64,000 nucleotides of DNA from Deuterostichococcus epilithicus (taxonomy: Eukaryota > Chlorophyta > Trebouxiophyceae > Prasiolales > Stichococcaceae), in contig JAVTLE010000013.1 in NCBI GenBank assembly GCA_033439295.1, positions 1,612,001 through 1,676,000 of the forward strand. Reading direction: 5' to 3'. Positions 1-12,785 of the stretch are shown in pieces. Below the pieces are notes generated by a model, which saw nothing but the letters and a program-made list of their open reading frames with translations, was not told the DNA's origin and made no database searches. Made by a program: the position numbers and the translations under genes. The stretch's first letter is position 1. Each line of letters starts with the position of its first letter.

Positions 1-414
1 CGTCGCCATACTGTGACGCCAGCGGGTCGCTGGGGTCCGGCTGTGTGGGTACCTCCGCCTGCTTGCCCCGTGCCGCGGCCTGGAAGAACATCACATGACG
101 AGACACTTGGATTCAGTGTGGATCGATGCCACTGCGATGCCGCCACACAGCCTGTGGTCGTGCGGCGCTGTGTGGTCTGCGCTAACTCATGGCATTGTGC
201 GTTGGGACTGATCGCAGAACTTCTGCCGCACCCTCTCAGCCTTCTTATCGGCCTTTTTGTCGCCCTTGCCCCCTTTGCCCTGCAGTCCGAAAACGATCTT
301 TGGTCATGTCTGCGATGTGAAGATTATTCATTAAGCGCGTGCACTCGTAATGCATGCATTGCAACTCACCGAAGCCGCAGGCTCCGGCAGCGGCTCCCGC
401 TCGTCCCACCACAT
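1..414 (-). CDS. Probable cytosolic aspartyl-tRNA synthetase, N-terminal exons (partial at window edge)
   Basis: Three small exons can be joined in frame: 414-370 (ATG at 414, beginning MWWDEREPLPEPAAS), 279-232 (lysine-rich, GKGGKGDKKADKKAER) and 79 to beyond base 1 (AAARGKQAEV, then DPLASQYGD). All joints use GT-AG and are phase 0. The lysine/alanine-rich leader followed by a DPLAxxYGD motif is typical of the N-terminal extension of eukaryotic cytosolic aspartyl-tRNA synthetase, which charges tRNA-Asp. The catalytic domain lies outside the window, so the assignment rests on this extension only. Other eukaryotic aminoacyl-tRNA synthetases have similar lysine-rich leaders and remain possible. 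Confidence 0.5.
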
Positions 415-828
415 CAGCGCAGTCTGCCACTGAGTTTGTGTATCGATCAACGCCCAACACACTTAGTTGTGTCCGATGTGCCGTGCAATGCGTCGGCAGA
501 GTATCACCAGGTCGAATTTTTGTGCAGGACACCAAAGCCGCAAGTACAATGGTGCCTTCTGCACTGTGAGCAGTCGCGATACGAAGGCCGCCTCCGTCGC
601 CGCCCTGTGGTGATGCACAGTCACCATGACATGCACAATGCCCTGACCTGATGTCCTGACCCAGATGCTACACCTCATCTGATCCTCTTTTACATAGCAT
701 TGCCGAAGTCACACACAGGCAAAGAATTGGCATAGCTACCTACGCGACCCTCAAGTTTATTGACTGCCTGCGCCGCGCACGCGCCGCGCTTTCAAGACCG
801 CATGCTTTCGCCGAGTAGAATCACCTTC
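415..828. other. Intergenic: promoter of the left-edge gene and 3' region of the transporter
   Basis: No supported gene here. It lies between two minus-strand genes. The plus strand reads TTACA at about 690-694, which is TGTAA on the minus strand, the usual green-algal poly(A) signal, about 135 bases past the transporter stop. Confidence 0.5.
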
Positions 829-3494
829 TCAAATCCGCGGCCACAACAGCGGCTTAAGGGCCAGCACCGACACACCCGTGCCGATGACGAGCACCATCAC
901 CGGCAGCACGACCTCGTGCAGCGTCTCGTGCCAGGAGCCGCCCCGCCACCTGACTGCCGGCTGCTCCATGCTGCCCTCAGCGTCTGTCGGCAACGCCTGC
1001 GCAGTCCATGTCCAGGGGTCCACCAAGGGCGATCCCAACAAGAGCAATGTGGCAATGGCTGAAAGCCCACTGATGGACGCCAGATCCCTCGGCCCACCGG
1101 ATCCACAGGACAGCAGACTCCAGGTCGTACAAGCTGTGGCATGGTGAACAGCAGTACACACTGCGTCCGCCCACCTGCTGGCGGGCCTGCCGCCGCAGCA
1201 TGAGGTGCAGCGCGACCGGGATGGCGTAGCACACGGCCGCGACGGCGGTCGCGCCAGTGATGGCGAAAATTTTCTCTGCGTAGTCCGGGAACGCGAGCGC
1301 CACGCCGAGGCTGCTGCCCACGATAAGGGCGGTCAGGGCCGTGTGGCGGCGCCGGGAGAAGGGCGCATCCTCGCCGGCCAACAGGCAGTCCAGGGTGTAG
1401 CGCAGCGACAGCTGCGCCGGCAGCGAACCCAGGTCAGCGGGAGCTCGCTCTTTCGTTAGAAGATTCGACAGCAACGACATCATGGCAGCCTTGGCGGCTG
1501 TCATGGCGCTCTGTCTGCAGGCGCTGTGATGCTGAGCACAGCCTCGGTGGGCTCTCGAAGCACAAGGCAGTGTCAACCCATGCGCCAGAAAGCCACCCTG
1601 TGTGCTGGCGAAGGCAGCGGCGCCCGGCAAGTGGCCCGCAGTCCATATGCACCGGTCACACCTGTATCGGCGGTATGCTGATCGCCAGGTAGGCGACGAG
1701 CACCGCATCAAGGACACCCTCAGCGTGCCCGCCCAGCCAGGTGTTCTTCAGCAGGTCGCCCTGCGTCGCCAGCCCGAAGCGCGCCGCACCAAAGATGCCG
1801 ATCAGGCCATACACCGCCAGCGCAATTCCTGCTCGATTACACGAAACAGCCTGTCCAGAGTTCCCTGGTGGCCAACGATTCTGCGACCCATCGGAGGACA
1901 ACTAAAGGGTCTGGCTCTCCAAACAAGGAAGGAACGCCGCCTGCTGACGCATTGCCATAGTCCAAAAAAGCGCTGCCAGAGCTGCGCACCCATGACGACG
2001 ATGTTGACGGCCTGCTTGGTCAACCGAATGCCCAGCTCGCCGTGGGGCATCTCGTGAACCAAAGGCATAAGCTGCGCAGACGATTGGGCAGCTCAAGCAG
2101 CCAGGCACTGTTCACAATGCCCCGCATTAGTCAGCGGCATAATCGTTGCCAAAGCGAGCTGCGCCTACCATTGGATGCAAGTAGAAGGCGAAGCCCAGGA
2201 CGGCAAAGGCCTCGGGAAGGTCCGGCGTCCACTGCGATGAGAATGGATAGCCCTCATTGCGCCGAGAACAAGGCATGCCGTGGCAAAGCCAAGCAAGCGA
2301 GGTCAACCACTCCGCTCACACCTCCGCTGTTCAGACTCACATTCATGGACCACACTTCCAGCTCGCCAGAGCGGATGGCCGGAAACCCGGCCGCCCATGC
2401 AGCATGGCTGACAATAGCAATGATGGCAATGACGACGAAGAACCCCATGTAAGAGGCTGTTTCCAGCTGCAACACAAGACCAAACCAGTTGAGCAAGCAC
2501 CATAAAGGATGTGGATGCTGATCGTTCTGCTGGTCTTTATGATCTCATGGGAGGATGCAGCAACTGATTGTCGAATCAGTGGAAGACAGGCATCTCACTG
2601 AGCGCATTCGGCGGAGGCAGCACAGCGGGAACACGAGCACGACGGCTAGCAGCGCGAGTATGAGGCGACCGTTGGCCACCAGCACCCAGCCTGCAATGCA
2701 GTGACGGAGCGCTCATGGCGCACGAGGCATTGCCTTGCGGTGATGACGGCCGCTGGAGTCAGTCATCATGCAGAGCAAGTTCGCAATGCCATGCGTCGTG
2801 CTTCGACCACACCTGGAGGCGAGCCAAGCCAGAGCTTGTTGACGGCGCGCAGGCTGGCGTCGTGCAGCAGCGCGAAGTCGCCGCACAGCGTGCCGAACAG
2901 CAGCAGGAACAGCGACGCCTGTGTGATGACCTGCGCCGGGTGCATCAACGACGAATCAGGACATGTTGCTGCTGCCTTGACGTTCTCAAGCATACGGCAT
3001 CGAGCGTCGGCGCCTCCCACATCTTCAAGTGGCATTGTGCCTCTGCCCACACCTTCCACGGCCTGCCGCCAATCGCCTCCGCGACACCCTCGTAGCTGTC
3101 GTGCCCAGTGGCGCCGGCCGCGCGCAGCAGCAGCGCGGCCGTGTGCGCATTGCAGTAGCCGACCACCAGCATGGTGGCTAAGCCCAGCAGGATGCCGATG
3201 CGCGAGAACGCAAACGGCAGCGGCAGCACCGAACTGCATGGCATGAAGTAGGCTGGCTTGAATATTTGCTGGCGCATGTCCTGCCATTGGATGATGTCAC
3301 TGTCGAAGATGTGTACATCAGCCTTGACGGGCAGGGCTTCCAATGCCCCTCGTGCACCTGCCGAGGATCGACAACGTCAGCGTCGCTGTTGCGGAAACGA
3401 GTGCCCTGTGCGGCGTCTCGGCCGGCTTGCCGCAGCCATTGCCGCCTGCTGCTGATGGCGGTGCATCTTCCAGCAGCGGCTGCGTGTCTACCAT
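829..3494 (-). CDS. Amino acid transporter, AAAP/SLC38 family
   Basis: A polytopic membrane permease assembled from about ten exons. Exon 1 is 3494-3358 (ATG at 3494, MVDTQPLLEDAPPSAAGG, a short hydrophilic cytosolic leader). It joins in phase 2 to an exon starting at 3233, giving LSILGSSVLPLPFAFSRIG, the TM1 signature of SLC38-type transporters. Later pieces are GYCNAHTAALLLRAAG, QVITQASLFLLLFGTLCGDF, PLCCLRRMRS near 2605, LPEAFAVLGFAFYLHPM near 2200, the TM segment GIALAVYGLIGIFGAARFG near 1800, and FPDYAEKIFAITGATAVA near 1290. The last exon ends in PLLWPRI with the stop at 829. The family moves neutral amino acids with H+ or Na+ across the plasma or vacuolar membrane; substrate and membrane cannot be told from sequence. 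It is divergent from EMC4. Confidence 0.88.
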
Positions 3495-4084
3495 GTTCCG
3501 TGCAGCCCGCTGTGGAGGCTGCTTGCGTATAGCACTATGGCGCCATGAGGTGTTGCGCTTCAGTCGACGGTGCTCGTGCTTATAGCCCTTCCGGTGCTAT
3601 GGGAAGCATTCCAAAATGCTGAATGAGGCTCAGCGCTGCATTTCAACTCAATCTCGCCAAGCGTGATAGTTTTAGGTCTGCAAAGCACTCTTCCACTTCC
3701 TGAATTCAGGCTGTCCGATCGCTGAGTGTCTCGATTGGTACAGCACACTTCTCGCTGTTGGAAAGCAAACAACAATTGGCAAACCGGTGTAGAATTCAAT
3801 GCATTCACAGCCCCTCGTGCGCAGCTGACTCGGCATCATGCACAGACAGCATTTCACAAATGGGCAGCGACCGCATGCGCTTTCAGGTGCACTCTTGCAT
3901 ACTGCGACTTGCACGTTTCCCATCAGTATCTGGCGCGATCCAACGAGGCAGCCCTTGAGCCGCTCAGGCCCAGAAATTCGAGACTGACAAAAGGTTGCTT
4001 TGGCTCCCAGCACCAGAACCAGAGTTTCGGACACAGTATCGCAAGCTGCTGGTGCAACGAAAGCTTGGTGCATTAGCAGACACA
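3495..4084. promoter_or_regulatory. Divergent promoter region, transporter / EMC4
   Basis: About 590 bases between the ATGs of two head-to-head genes. No convincing ORF or clear TATA box was seen; it should hold both 5' UTRs and promoters. Confidence 0.4.
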
Positions 4085-5229
4085 ATGGCAGACTTCAAGA
4101 AGTGGAGGGTAGATTTTGAGGACCTAGGCGCGACTCCGAAGCACCTGCCGTCACCGCCCGGCTTCGACCCTGCCGCAGCCAGGGAGCTGGTGCGTGCATC
4201 GCTACGCGGCAACATACGGGCGCACGCACGCACACCTGTTGAACGCCTGCCAGTCCTGCACAGTTGTGCCAGCGGCACAAGTACAACAAACCTATGAACG
4301 GCAGTCGTGCGCATGCAGAGCTCCCGGGCTGCTGGCACACGCGGCGGCGAGCTGGACAGCGGCATCCTGCGCAGAGCTAAGCAGCAGGTGAGGCGCCTGG
4401 TTCTTTTCCGACATCGCGGCCAAAAGCCATCCTGTCACACACCGCCAGCAACTGTTAGCTGCAGATGCCGGCGTTCCCAGTCAAGGTGCAGCTGCTTGAG
4501 GAGCGACACAATTGCACCGCAACTCCCCCCGCGTGCGCGCAGGCGTTGCTGAGCAAGGCCACGGGTGCCTTCAAGAGCATTGGGCTGCTGGCCTTCATGA
4601 TGTGGATGAGCGGCAGCCAATTGCACATCTTCAGCGTCATGTCCACCATGTCGGGCGTCTTCCAGCCGCTGTCTGCCATCCTGTCCTCCGGCAAACGTGC
4701 GAACATCTGGAGACCTTAACCTGCACCTGGTCTGGCAGTCGAGGGGACCATTCGGTGACATGATGTTTTAGCCGTGGCAACGTCCTGTGGGTGGTGACAC
4801 ATGTGTGCAGCTGCGGGCTTGGACTCCCCAGATCAGCCTTCCTCAAGCAGACCAATAGATTTGTCGCGCTTCTACTTTTGCAGTGTTTCACGAGGACGAC
4901 GAGCAGCTGGAGACGTTCAAGCCGCAGGTCATCTTCTGCGGCATACAGGTGCCTCTGACCATGCAATGCACAAAGCTGCGTTGCCTGCACCGGGAGCGTG
5001 GTGCATCTGCAGTAAAAGTTGTGCATCCTCGCTGCCTGCCGCAGATGTTGCTCCCAGGTTCGCGCGACCATCGCCCAACCTGGTATCACATGCGCTACAG
5101 GCTGTGGGGCTGGCGTATGCGCTGTACAAGCTAAACGGCATGGGGCTGCTTCCAACGCACTCGTCGGATTTTGCATCCCTGTTCACAGCGCCAGCCCCGC
5201 TGGAGTACTCGTCTGGTGTCGTGTTGTGA
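4085..5229 (+). CDS. EMC4: ER membrane protein complex subunit 4
   Basis: Five exons were worked out with consistent phases: 4085-4189, 4319-4387, 4543-4696, 4884-4948 and 5101-5229, giving about 173 residues (human EMC4 is about 183). The N-terminus starts MADFKKWRVDFEDLG and contains PPGF. The central exon carries the hydrophobic core LLSKATGAFKSIGLLAFMMW and SGSQLHIFSVMSTMSGVF. The last exon has the family signature YKLNGMGLLPTHSSDF. EMC4 is part of the EMC insertase, which places tail-anchored and multipass proteins in the ER membrane. The ATG at 4085 was chosen because the conserved N-terminus follows directly. It converges with the HECT gene. Confidence 0.92.
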
Positions 5230-5840
5230 TATTGCCCGAACCGCGTCACCACCAGGAAATCGTGAAGGCTGCATGCCATGGTAGGGATTGGATTATTCTT
5301 GCATGCATAGCGACCCAGCTTGATCAGTGTGCGCAGACCCTTCGCGCTTGAATTTGCTGCCAGAACCTCCGCCGGTTGCTGCCATGCCCTCACTGATCAG
5401 CTCATGCACTGCTGAGCCTTGTGAAGTCGTGCCTTAAGGAGCGAAGCAAGATTTTTGAACGTGTAGTGCACGTGAAGAAAACTACACATTCCAGACATGT
5501 GACTGTGTGACGTCTAGCGGATTTATACGTACCTACACCAAGGGAGCCTCAAATGTCAACTCAAGCTCATATACACCGAAGTTTGCACACAGCTACACAC
5601 AGCGTACACCGCGTCAAGGTAGAAGACATAAATTTCGGGGAGATGCTGAGCCGAAAGAGAGGCTGTCGGTCCGCCCGAAGCGCCAATGCAGCGCAGGGCA
5701 CATGGACGGCAATACCCACCCTATGCACTGACTCACTGCAAGCCAAACCCCTACAGCAGCAGTGTGCCTTTGTCAGCTCAAAAGTCGCTGGCGCGTACGC
5801 GGCTTGACTCTCAACAGAGCCGCGGTATGGGCAATGGTGC
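5230..5840. other. Intergenic between convergent EMC4 and HECT gene
   Basis: No coding region or repeat is supported; it should hold the two 3' UTRs. Short ORFs here resemble no family. Confidence 0.4.
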
Positions 5841-8800
5841 TTAGTGGCAGCCTTTCACTTCAGGTTCAGCAGATGGTTCCAGCGCACAGGGATGGTAGGC
5901 CCAGGAAGTCACCTCGGAGTGCTCGATGGCGATTGTCAAAAGGCGCTCCAGACTTGCCTTGTCCTTGACGCCGGCCGAAATCATGAGCGCGTTGAAACAC
6001 GTGTGCGCAGAAGGCACACGGTGGCTGCAAGCAGGAAGCAAGCGCTCATGCGGTGTCCGAAAGGAGTCGGCGTACGTTCAAAGGGCAAGGGATCAAGACC
6101 ACTTGCGACACATCTGCACCTGATTGGGTGGAATGGTCGAGTCATCAGCGTGTTGCTCAACTCCGTGGAGGCGCAAATGCAGACATCGGTCGCTACGAGT
6201 GGCGACACTCACCTTGCATCACCGTTCTTGTGTATCACGAGCGGCGGAGTCAACGCGCCAAGGCCGTTGATCGGGACCCTGTCGCTGCCGGTCACAAAGG
6301 CCAACAGCTTCCTGCGCGGTAAACGCAAGAGACATCAAAGCAGGGTGTATGACCTACTGCATAACCTGCATGGCTCTCAGGTTGTCGGGGGCATGAAGGC
6401 GCTGTCGTCAGATCCTTGTGGCACCAGATGTTGACGGCGGGCCGAGACCCACGGGCGCACCTCTGTTGCTCTTCCGAGTACGAGTGCACGATCTCCCAGA
6501 ACCACCTGCGCCATTGCACGGCCCCTTGAGCAGGCGCCTGCAGCTGGCCTTTGCCAGGCGGCGCGGCGAAAAACTGGGGGGGTGAGCAGGCGCAGTTGCC
6601 CAGGCATGGAGAGCGCTCCAAGGCCTGTACAAACTAGACGCATGGTAGAGGTGAGCTGGTGCGCAACACGGTAGTGATTGCCGCGCCTGACAACGTCGGC
6701 GTCGGGCTCGAAGCCTTCCACCCGCGAGTTCTTCTCCAGGGCATGGAAGTCCATGTCTCGGCCTGCATGTGCGCTACCACAGTTTAGTCGATGCCGTATG
6801 CTTGACTTCAGGGGCGTACAGGATTGCCTGGGCTCGTGCGCCTGCTGCTCGCTCTGTCCGGTAGGACTGGAGGATTGGATGGAAGTTGGGGGTGTCAAAG
6901 GGTGCAAGCACCAGCATTTCCTATAGGGGTTCAGCACTGCAGCCAGCTGGCAGGAGAGGTCTTGCGAGCTCAGGGTTTTGCGAGCTCACCACCGCACACC
7001 AGCAGCTCCAGCTCCTCGGGGAAGAAGAGGGACATCGCAGGGCCGTCACAGACCTGTGGACAAGCATGCCGCGCAGGGCATGTCAGGCATGCACATTCCA
7101 TCTCGGGTTGCCATGTCGCAGGTCGGACTCATACAGGCAGGCAGCGGCTATGCGGTGCGGACCAGCCGGTAGCACCCATGCCGCTGTCCCGCCATGCACC
7201 GAGGTGCTGCTCAGCCGACCCACCCCCCAGCTGCTACCCGATTCATTGTCATCATCAGCCAGGATGGGAGCAGCCAGGACCAGAGCCAAGCAGAAGTAAA
7301 GGGAAGCATCAAGCTGCGAGGCAGGCCTCGCCTGCTGGAAGCCGGCCAGGAAGGCGTCAAATTGCGCCTCCACCGAGTCCGTCAGTAGGAAGTGTGCATA
7401 CGCCTGCGCAGGCCAAAAAAGAACTCCAGTACAGACGCCGGGGCCGGTGCTGGAAACGGGCAGCGCTTCCACATGCGGGCGACATGGCAGCGGCGCACAG
7501 GTCACCAGCAGGCTGATCGGCGCTGCGGTTCTGTCGCGGCGGCAACCAGCAACAGTCACAGCTTTTAATCCACTTGCCTCGATGTACTCTTCCACATTGC
7601 CGGCAGTAACTGCCACGCTGCCGCCGTCTGGCTTGAGGTCCACCAGGTTGAAGCCGTCGCCCCACTCGTTCTCCTGCTCCGCCTGCCGCATGCATGAGAG
7701 AGGCAGCGGGGTCGAGCCGCTGGACTTGGGTGCCGCGACCCGACAAAATAATGTGCCGACTGGCATCGAGGACACGAGTCGAGGCTGCCTTGAGACGGAT
7801 CACTCAAGCTCGTCGACCTGGTGATTTGGGATCGCCATCCCTAAGGGGTGATGTGCCCGGCGTCCTCGCAGGGTCCCCCAACCCCCATGCCTGCCTGGTA
7901 GATTCAAAGGGGTTTGCGCAACATCATGGCACACCTGGAACACGAGGCCCAGGTCCTCGAAGGAGCCGGTGTGCGAGCGCAGCTTCATGAGGTTGGCGTG
8001 CACCGCTGGCCGCAGCTCCTTCAGGTCCTCAAACGACAGCTCCTCCCCCAGCAGTTTCCTGCAGCGGCAACAGGAAAGGCATCTCCTTCAACCCCTCGAA
8101 GTGCGCTACCGACTGCAGCTCCTTCAGGTCCTGCATCGACACCCTCTCACCCAGCAGCTTCCTGCTGCAGCGGCGTCCCCACCCTCAGTGTGAATGGTGT
8201 GCGGTCTTAACGGGCTGACAGCAGGCTGTCGCGAGCCGCAGATCCCATAAGTCTCAAAAGACCGTTCCTCCCCCAGCAACTTCATGCCGCGGCACACACA
8301 CGCCGCGGTCTCCTCAGCGCGCAGGCTGCGCGTCGCTGTGCTGTGACGAGCCGGCGGCACGCTGCGGCAACTGGCGGCGGGCTGCAGCTCTATGACGATG
8401 GGCAGTACGTACTTACCCGGCGGGACCATGTTTCTGGGGACGCGCGGCACACGGCCAGGGTGAGGAGGCGCCAGCAGGCAGTGCTGGGCTGGGCCATGGG
8501 TGCGCTCACTTGTACAGCACGATGGGGAAGGTGACGTCCAGGATGACGCTGTTGTAGATCGCAAGGCCGACAAGGTTTCCGACAAGCTTGAACTCCTCCA
8601 GCTGCAGCAGCTGCTGTGACGCCCTGCGCGCAACGCAAGGGCAGCTGACTAATGCTGCATCAACACCACTGCTGACGGCCTGCCTCCTGTGCAGACACAG
8701 GCGTGTCGACGGCGTCCGGTCGGTTGCTCACCAACGATACTTTCACCGCTCTCGTACATGCGCACCCACATGCTCGCCCCCGCAGTGCCAAAGAGCGCCC

Positions 8801-11800
8801 TTTAGGGGGCTTGGGAGAAGGTCGAATGGGGGTGCAATGCAGCAGCAGATCCTGGCGCCGCACCTGAACCACAGCTGCCGCGTGTCTGGCTCCACAGTGA
8901 ACATGCCGAAGTCGGGGTTCAGGAGCTGCGCCGTCAGCAGCTGGAAGAACTCCTGTTTCGGGTTTAGGGTTTAGGGTCAGGCCTCAGGATGAGGAGCATC
9001 AGCTAGCAGCGCCGTCCAGACAGCAGCGCTGACTTGGACACTCAGGTGTAACACCAGATATCCCGTCAAGTGGAGCCGTCAGACGATGCTGGCTCAGTGA
9101 CGCTTGATAAGCCACCATGCAGTAACGTGAGGCGTAAGACGTGCGTGAACCAGGCCGCACTGATGGAGACTGCCCTGCAACTTGCCTTGGTGACGCCTCC
9201 CTGCAGGCAGGAAGCGCATCTTCAGTCTCAACACCATGCCAAAGGAGAAAGATAAACAGAGCGACCGTGCATTGTAGCCAGAATAGCGATGCGAGCACTG
9301 CAACTCACATGCACATTCTGGCGCACCCACCTCGTCGACACCCTCCTCGCCAATGAACTTGATGCGTAGCGGCCGCTTCAGGCTCTTGTGCGCCCGCCGC
9401 ATCTGCAGCACCGTGTCGTTCAGCAGCTGTTGGCGGCGCACCTGCGAGTGTACCAGGAGTGAAAGCCTTGCCCGATGAAGAGAGCCTCGCCCAAGAGAAC
9501 GTTGCTGTGCTGCATCCAGGTCCGAGAAGAGCTGACGCCGGGATCAGCAGCGTTGACACGGTGGGCAACAACGCAACACAGTGGAGGATGTTCCTCTGCC
9601 GGCCGGTCGCAAGCGTCAGGCATCCAGCAGCGATGCAACGTTCACAGGCACCTTCAGCACGAAGAAGGGCAGGTGGCGGACGAGCCCGCGCATCATCTCA
9701 CTAATGACTGCATCCCGCATCTCGTTCGCCCTGCAGTCGAGATGCGCAGCAGTTCAAAAAGCTTGAAACAAACAAAGCTGGAGGCAGACGGGATGTGCCG
9801 TATGTAGGGTTTGCCGAATGGAATCTGTTTGGCAGCAGCTTTGCAGGTCGCTGGAGCAAAAGCCGACTTACATCTCCAGCTGGTTCTCGATGCGCAGCAG
9901 CCCCGCTTTTGCGGCTGGCTCGTACATGAAAGCATATGCTGCAAAGGAGAAGCTCTTCCTCCGCCACCGGATGTAGTCCGACTTCAAATCAAAGTCCTCC
10001 TGTGTCACAATCCCGGGCAGCAGTGAGCAGCTCCGGAGAAAGGTCAGTGAGTCTGGTGCACAAACTTTGCGGCCGTTCATCTCCCCCATCCCTTCCATCC
10101 GCATCCCCAAATCATACAGTAAGATGCTGAAAGAAAGCAGACTCGTTCCGATGGCATGATTGTAGCGGTGACCATGGAAGGCGCCGGGAGGCAGATACCA
10201 GGCGCAGTCACGCACTGCCCTGCGCCTGAGGGCATCTGCCTCCCAGCAGAGGTCGATACAGGCATGGCCACAAGATCCTGACCTGGTTGATGGCGTCGCA
10301 GTGGAATCGGCTCCGCTCTATGAGGCCTGCCCGCACGTTGGCCTGCACGCAGCACCACTGGGAGATCAGTGTCTTCGCCTTGCCGAGGCTCCATCAGGGG
10401 CAGTCGCACTGAGGCTGCGCAAACACTTGCCTAGTGACGGCAGCCGGCATAGGGGACTGTCGTCGCATACCCAACATTCGAGAAGCGGCACCTGGAAGGC
10501 GAGGCCCAGCACCTCCACCGCTGAGATGACGCTGTCGTCCAGCATTGCCGTCGCCATCAGGCGCAGCACAATGAACTGCGCACAGTACGCGGCGTCACAT
10601 TCCCATGTGCTGCATCACGCCGGCATAACGGCAGCGACGTCGTATTACGCTGCTGCCACTGGATGCCCTGCCTATGGGGATCTGCAACTAGCCGCATGCA
10701 CTGTCAGGCGGGCTTCCGGGATGCCAAGGCGCCATCGTCACCGCTGCGCATGGCACGAGCGCTGCCCACCTGCAGCAGCTTGCTGCCGACGAGCTCGGCC
10801 ATGTGGCGCGGCGTGAGGAGCGACAGCGCCTCCACGAAGCTCTGCTGGTGCGGCGCTGGCCAGGCGCTGAGCATGGTCGTCAGCAGCACGAGCAACTCCT
10901 CGTGCAGCGGGTCCGCCATCCATGGCATGCAGCACAGCGCCACAATCGCCTGCAGGCAATTCGAAGCTGGTCAACAGGCTTCGCAATCGATACGGCCACC
11001 CTCCAGGCTGGGTCCGCGGCGAGCCTGTGCTGGCAGGCTGGCCCACCACCGGGGGCTGCGGCGCGACTGCCGGGGCCGCGGCCAAGCGCACGAAAGCCTT
11101 TCAATGCGGCGCGGGCCCAAGGCAGCGCAGCCGCCCGTCGGCATGTGAAGGGGAAACCACACTCTCCTCTAGTGGCTTCTGTCTTGCTTTGCGAATTGCC
11201 TCAGTGCTGCCATTTGGGTGCAATGCAACATTGGAACAAAATACTTGCCTGTGCATTAAGCCACCAGTCCGGCCGGCCGTCGTCAACCGACAGCATGGAC
11301 ACCAGCTGCACGGCGCAGTTCACTGCCTCCAGCATCGCCGGCCTGCTAGGAGAGCACAGACGGTCCTCAAGGACGACAGGTTGCAACGCATGTAACACCG
11401 GTGCTGTGAAACCGTGTGGTGTAGCTCGCAGTGTGTTGCAGCTAGCTTGCATTGTGTCCTAGGTTGCAAGGATGTGATGCCAGCGATCTCTCGACACCTG
11501 CTGCAAGTCTCATCGAGGACAGCCGCAAGGCGGTCGACCAGCGCCCAGTCCAGCGCGACGCAAGCGTCTGGGGGCGCCAAGGGGGCCTCCTGCGTGCCAC
11601 TCGCGGCACACGCCCGCGCCAGCGACAGCACCAGCGTCGGCGCGCTGGAGAATAGGTCCTGTAAGCTGGCGGACGTCCCCGAGTCCAGCGGCGAATCGGT
11701 GCCGCCGCCGTCGCCGCTGCCGCCACCGACGCCGCCGACGCCACCGCCGACGCTGCCGCCATCATGCTGAGCACTGCCGGACTCTATGGCGTTTGCAAGC

Positions 11801-12302
11801 TGCGCGACGTCCACTGGCGCCTTGATCTGGCCAGCCTCCACCTGGATGATGTTCAAAACTCGGCATTGGCGGGGGGTATACAGGCTCATTCGGCGCAACA
11901 TATGAGGCATGCATGAGGAAGTCATTGCGTTGCCGTTCTACCAGGCGGAGGCGTGCCATACCGCTGCAAAACATGAAGCCGCAAGCACATCAGGGTGCTG
12001 CGGGAAATGCTGAGTAAATCAGCTGCTGGGGATGCACCTTGAGGCTTAGCCCTGCCGCATCGCTCTGGTTGAGCCCTTTGCTCCGGAACTCTGTGAAACG
12101 CCTGCGTGTGCATCCCAGAAGAAGAGTCCATGAGAATGACTTGTGGTGTTTCAAAGTTGGCAATCCGAAAGGCACGCCAAGGATGTGTCTGCACCTCCAT
12201 GCGTGGTCGAAGGCTTTGAAACGCAACTCAACCCGCAGCACGAGACACGAACCTGGTGATTCGCTGCTGGAATTCCGTGCGATCATCTGCGCCTGACGCC
12301 AT
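5841..12302 (-). CDS. HECT-domain E3 ubiquitin-protein ligase (HECTD2-like architecture)
   Basis: A long multi-exon gene. The C-terminal half is a full HECT domain in order: MRDAVISEMMRGLVRHLPFF (near 9680), RRQQLLNDTVLQMRRAH and LKRPLRIKFIGEEGVDE (about 9330-9440), EFFQLLTAQLLNPDFGMF (about 8900-8952), AMSLFFPEELELLVCGGEL (about 6980-7030), DFHALEKNSRVEGFEPDADV (about 6690-6750), and the catalytic-Cys loop VPSAHTCFNALMISAG (about 5980-6010). The Cys in HTCFN is the expected thioester residue. A preceding exon (about 9870-10010) reads DLKSDYIRWRRKSFSF and AAKAGLLRIENQLEM, as in HECTD2-like ligases. The upstream part (10.3-11.9 kb) is Ala/Gly/Ser-rich and poorly conserved. The start is tentative: ATG at 12302 (MASGADDRTEFQQRIT) followed by a donor; ATG at 11925 is the alternative. 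The stop at 5841 follows AIEHSE without the usual GFGL tail, so a final intron may shorten it. Confidence 0.82.
8960..8977 (+). repeat. Two TTTAGGG telomere-type units inside a HECT-gene intron
   Basis: Perfect tandem TTTAGGG at 8963-8969 and 8970-8976, preceded by GGG. On the coding (minus) strand they read CCCTAAACCCTAAACCC and end a few bases before the acceptor cag|GAG at 8952. Confidence 0.85.
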
Positions 12303-12785
12303 GCGGCAGGCAGGTGTTGCCAGGAGGATGAGAACGAATTTGGAGAGTTTTTGAGTCAGTGTGTGAAGGTCAACGCCATGCGTACGAGAACAGAGCGGAT
12401 TGGATTGCTCTGGATTGGATGTCACCAGTTGCTTGCACGAGTTGCATGCGCGAATGTTGCCGGCTTTGGCCGAAGCTTGGCTTGGGGCCAGGACTCACCA
12501 GGTACCAGAGGACTCCGTGTTCTGAAGACGGGCCGGGTCCCGGTACGGTGTGCTGATGTGCTCGCTTTTGAACGCTGCCACCCATAGCTGCGGTTTCATG
12601 TGCGTGTTGCAGTGCTTCCGTCGTGATGCGCTGTCTGTAATGCAGTGAACGCCCCTGCTGTGACGCCGGTGGTCCTGTCCCCGCTGAAACAGCAGATGTT
12701 CAGAATCAGCCCTGCAAGAATGCAGTGCATTTGCGATTGCAGTCTTATGATGGACCGCTGTCGCCTTTGATTTGGAAAGTTAATC
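12303..12785. promoter_or_regulatory. Divergent promoter region, HECT ligase / SET2
   Basis: A gap of about 480 bases between two head-to-head genes, if the HECT start at 12302 is right. No ORF is supported. Confidence 0.35.

Noticed and set aside
13-651. A 212-residue open frame on the plus strand
   Set aside because: Antisense to the small AspRS-like exons; no recognisable domain.
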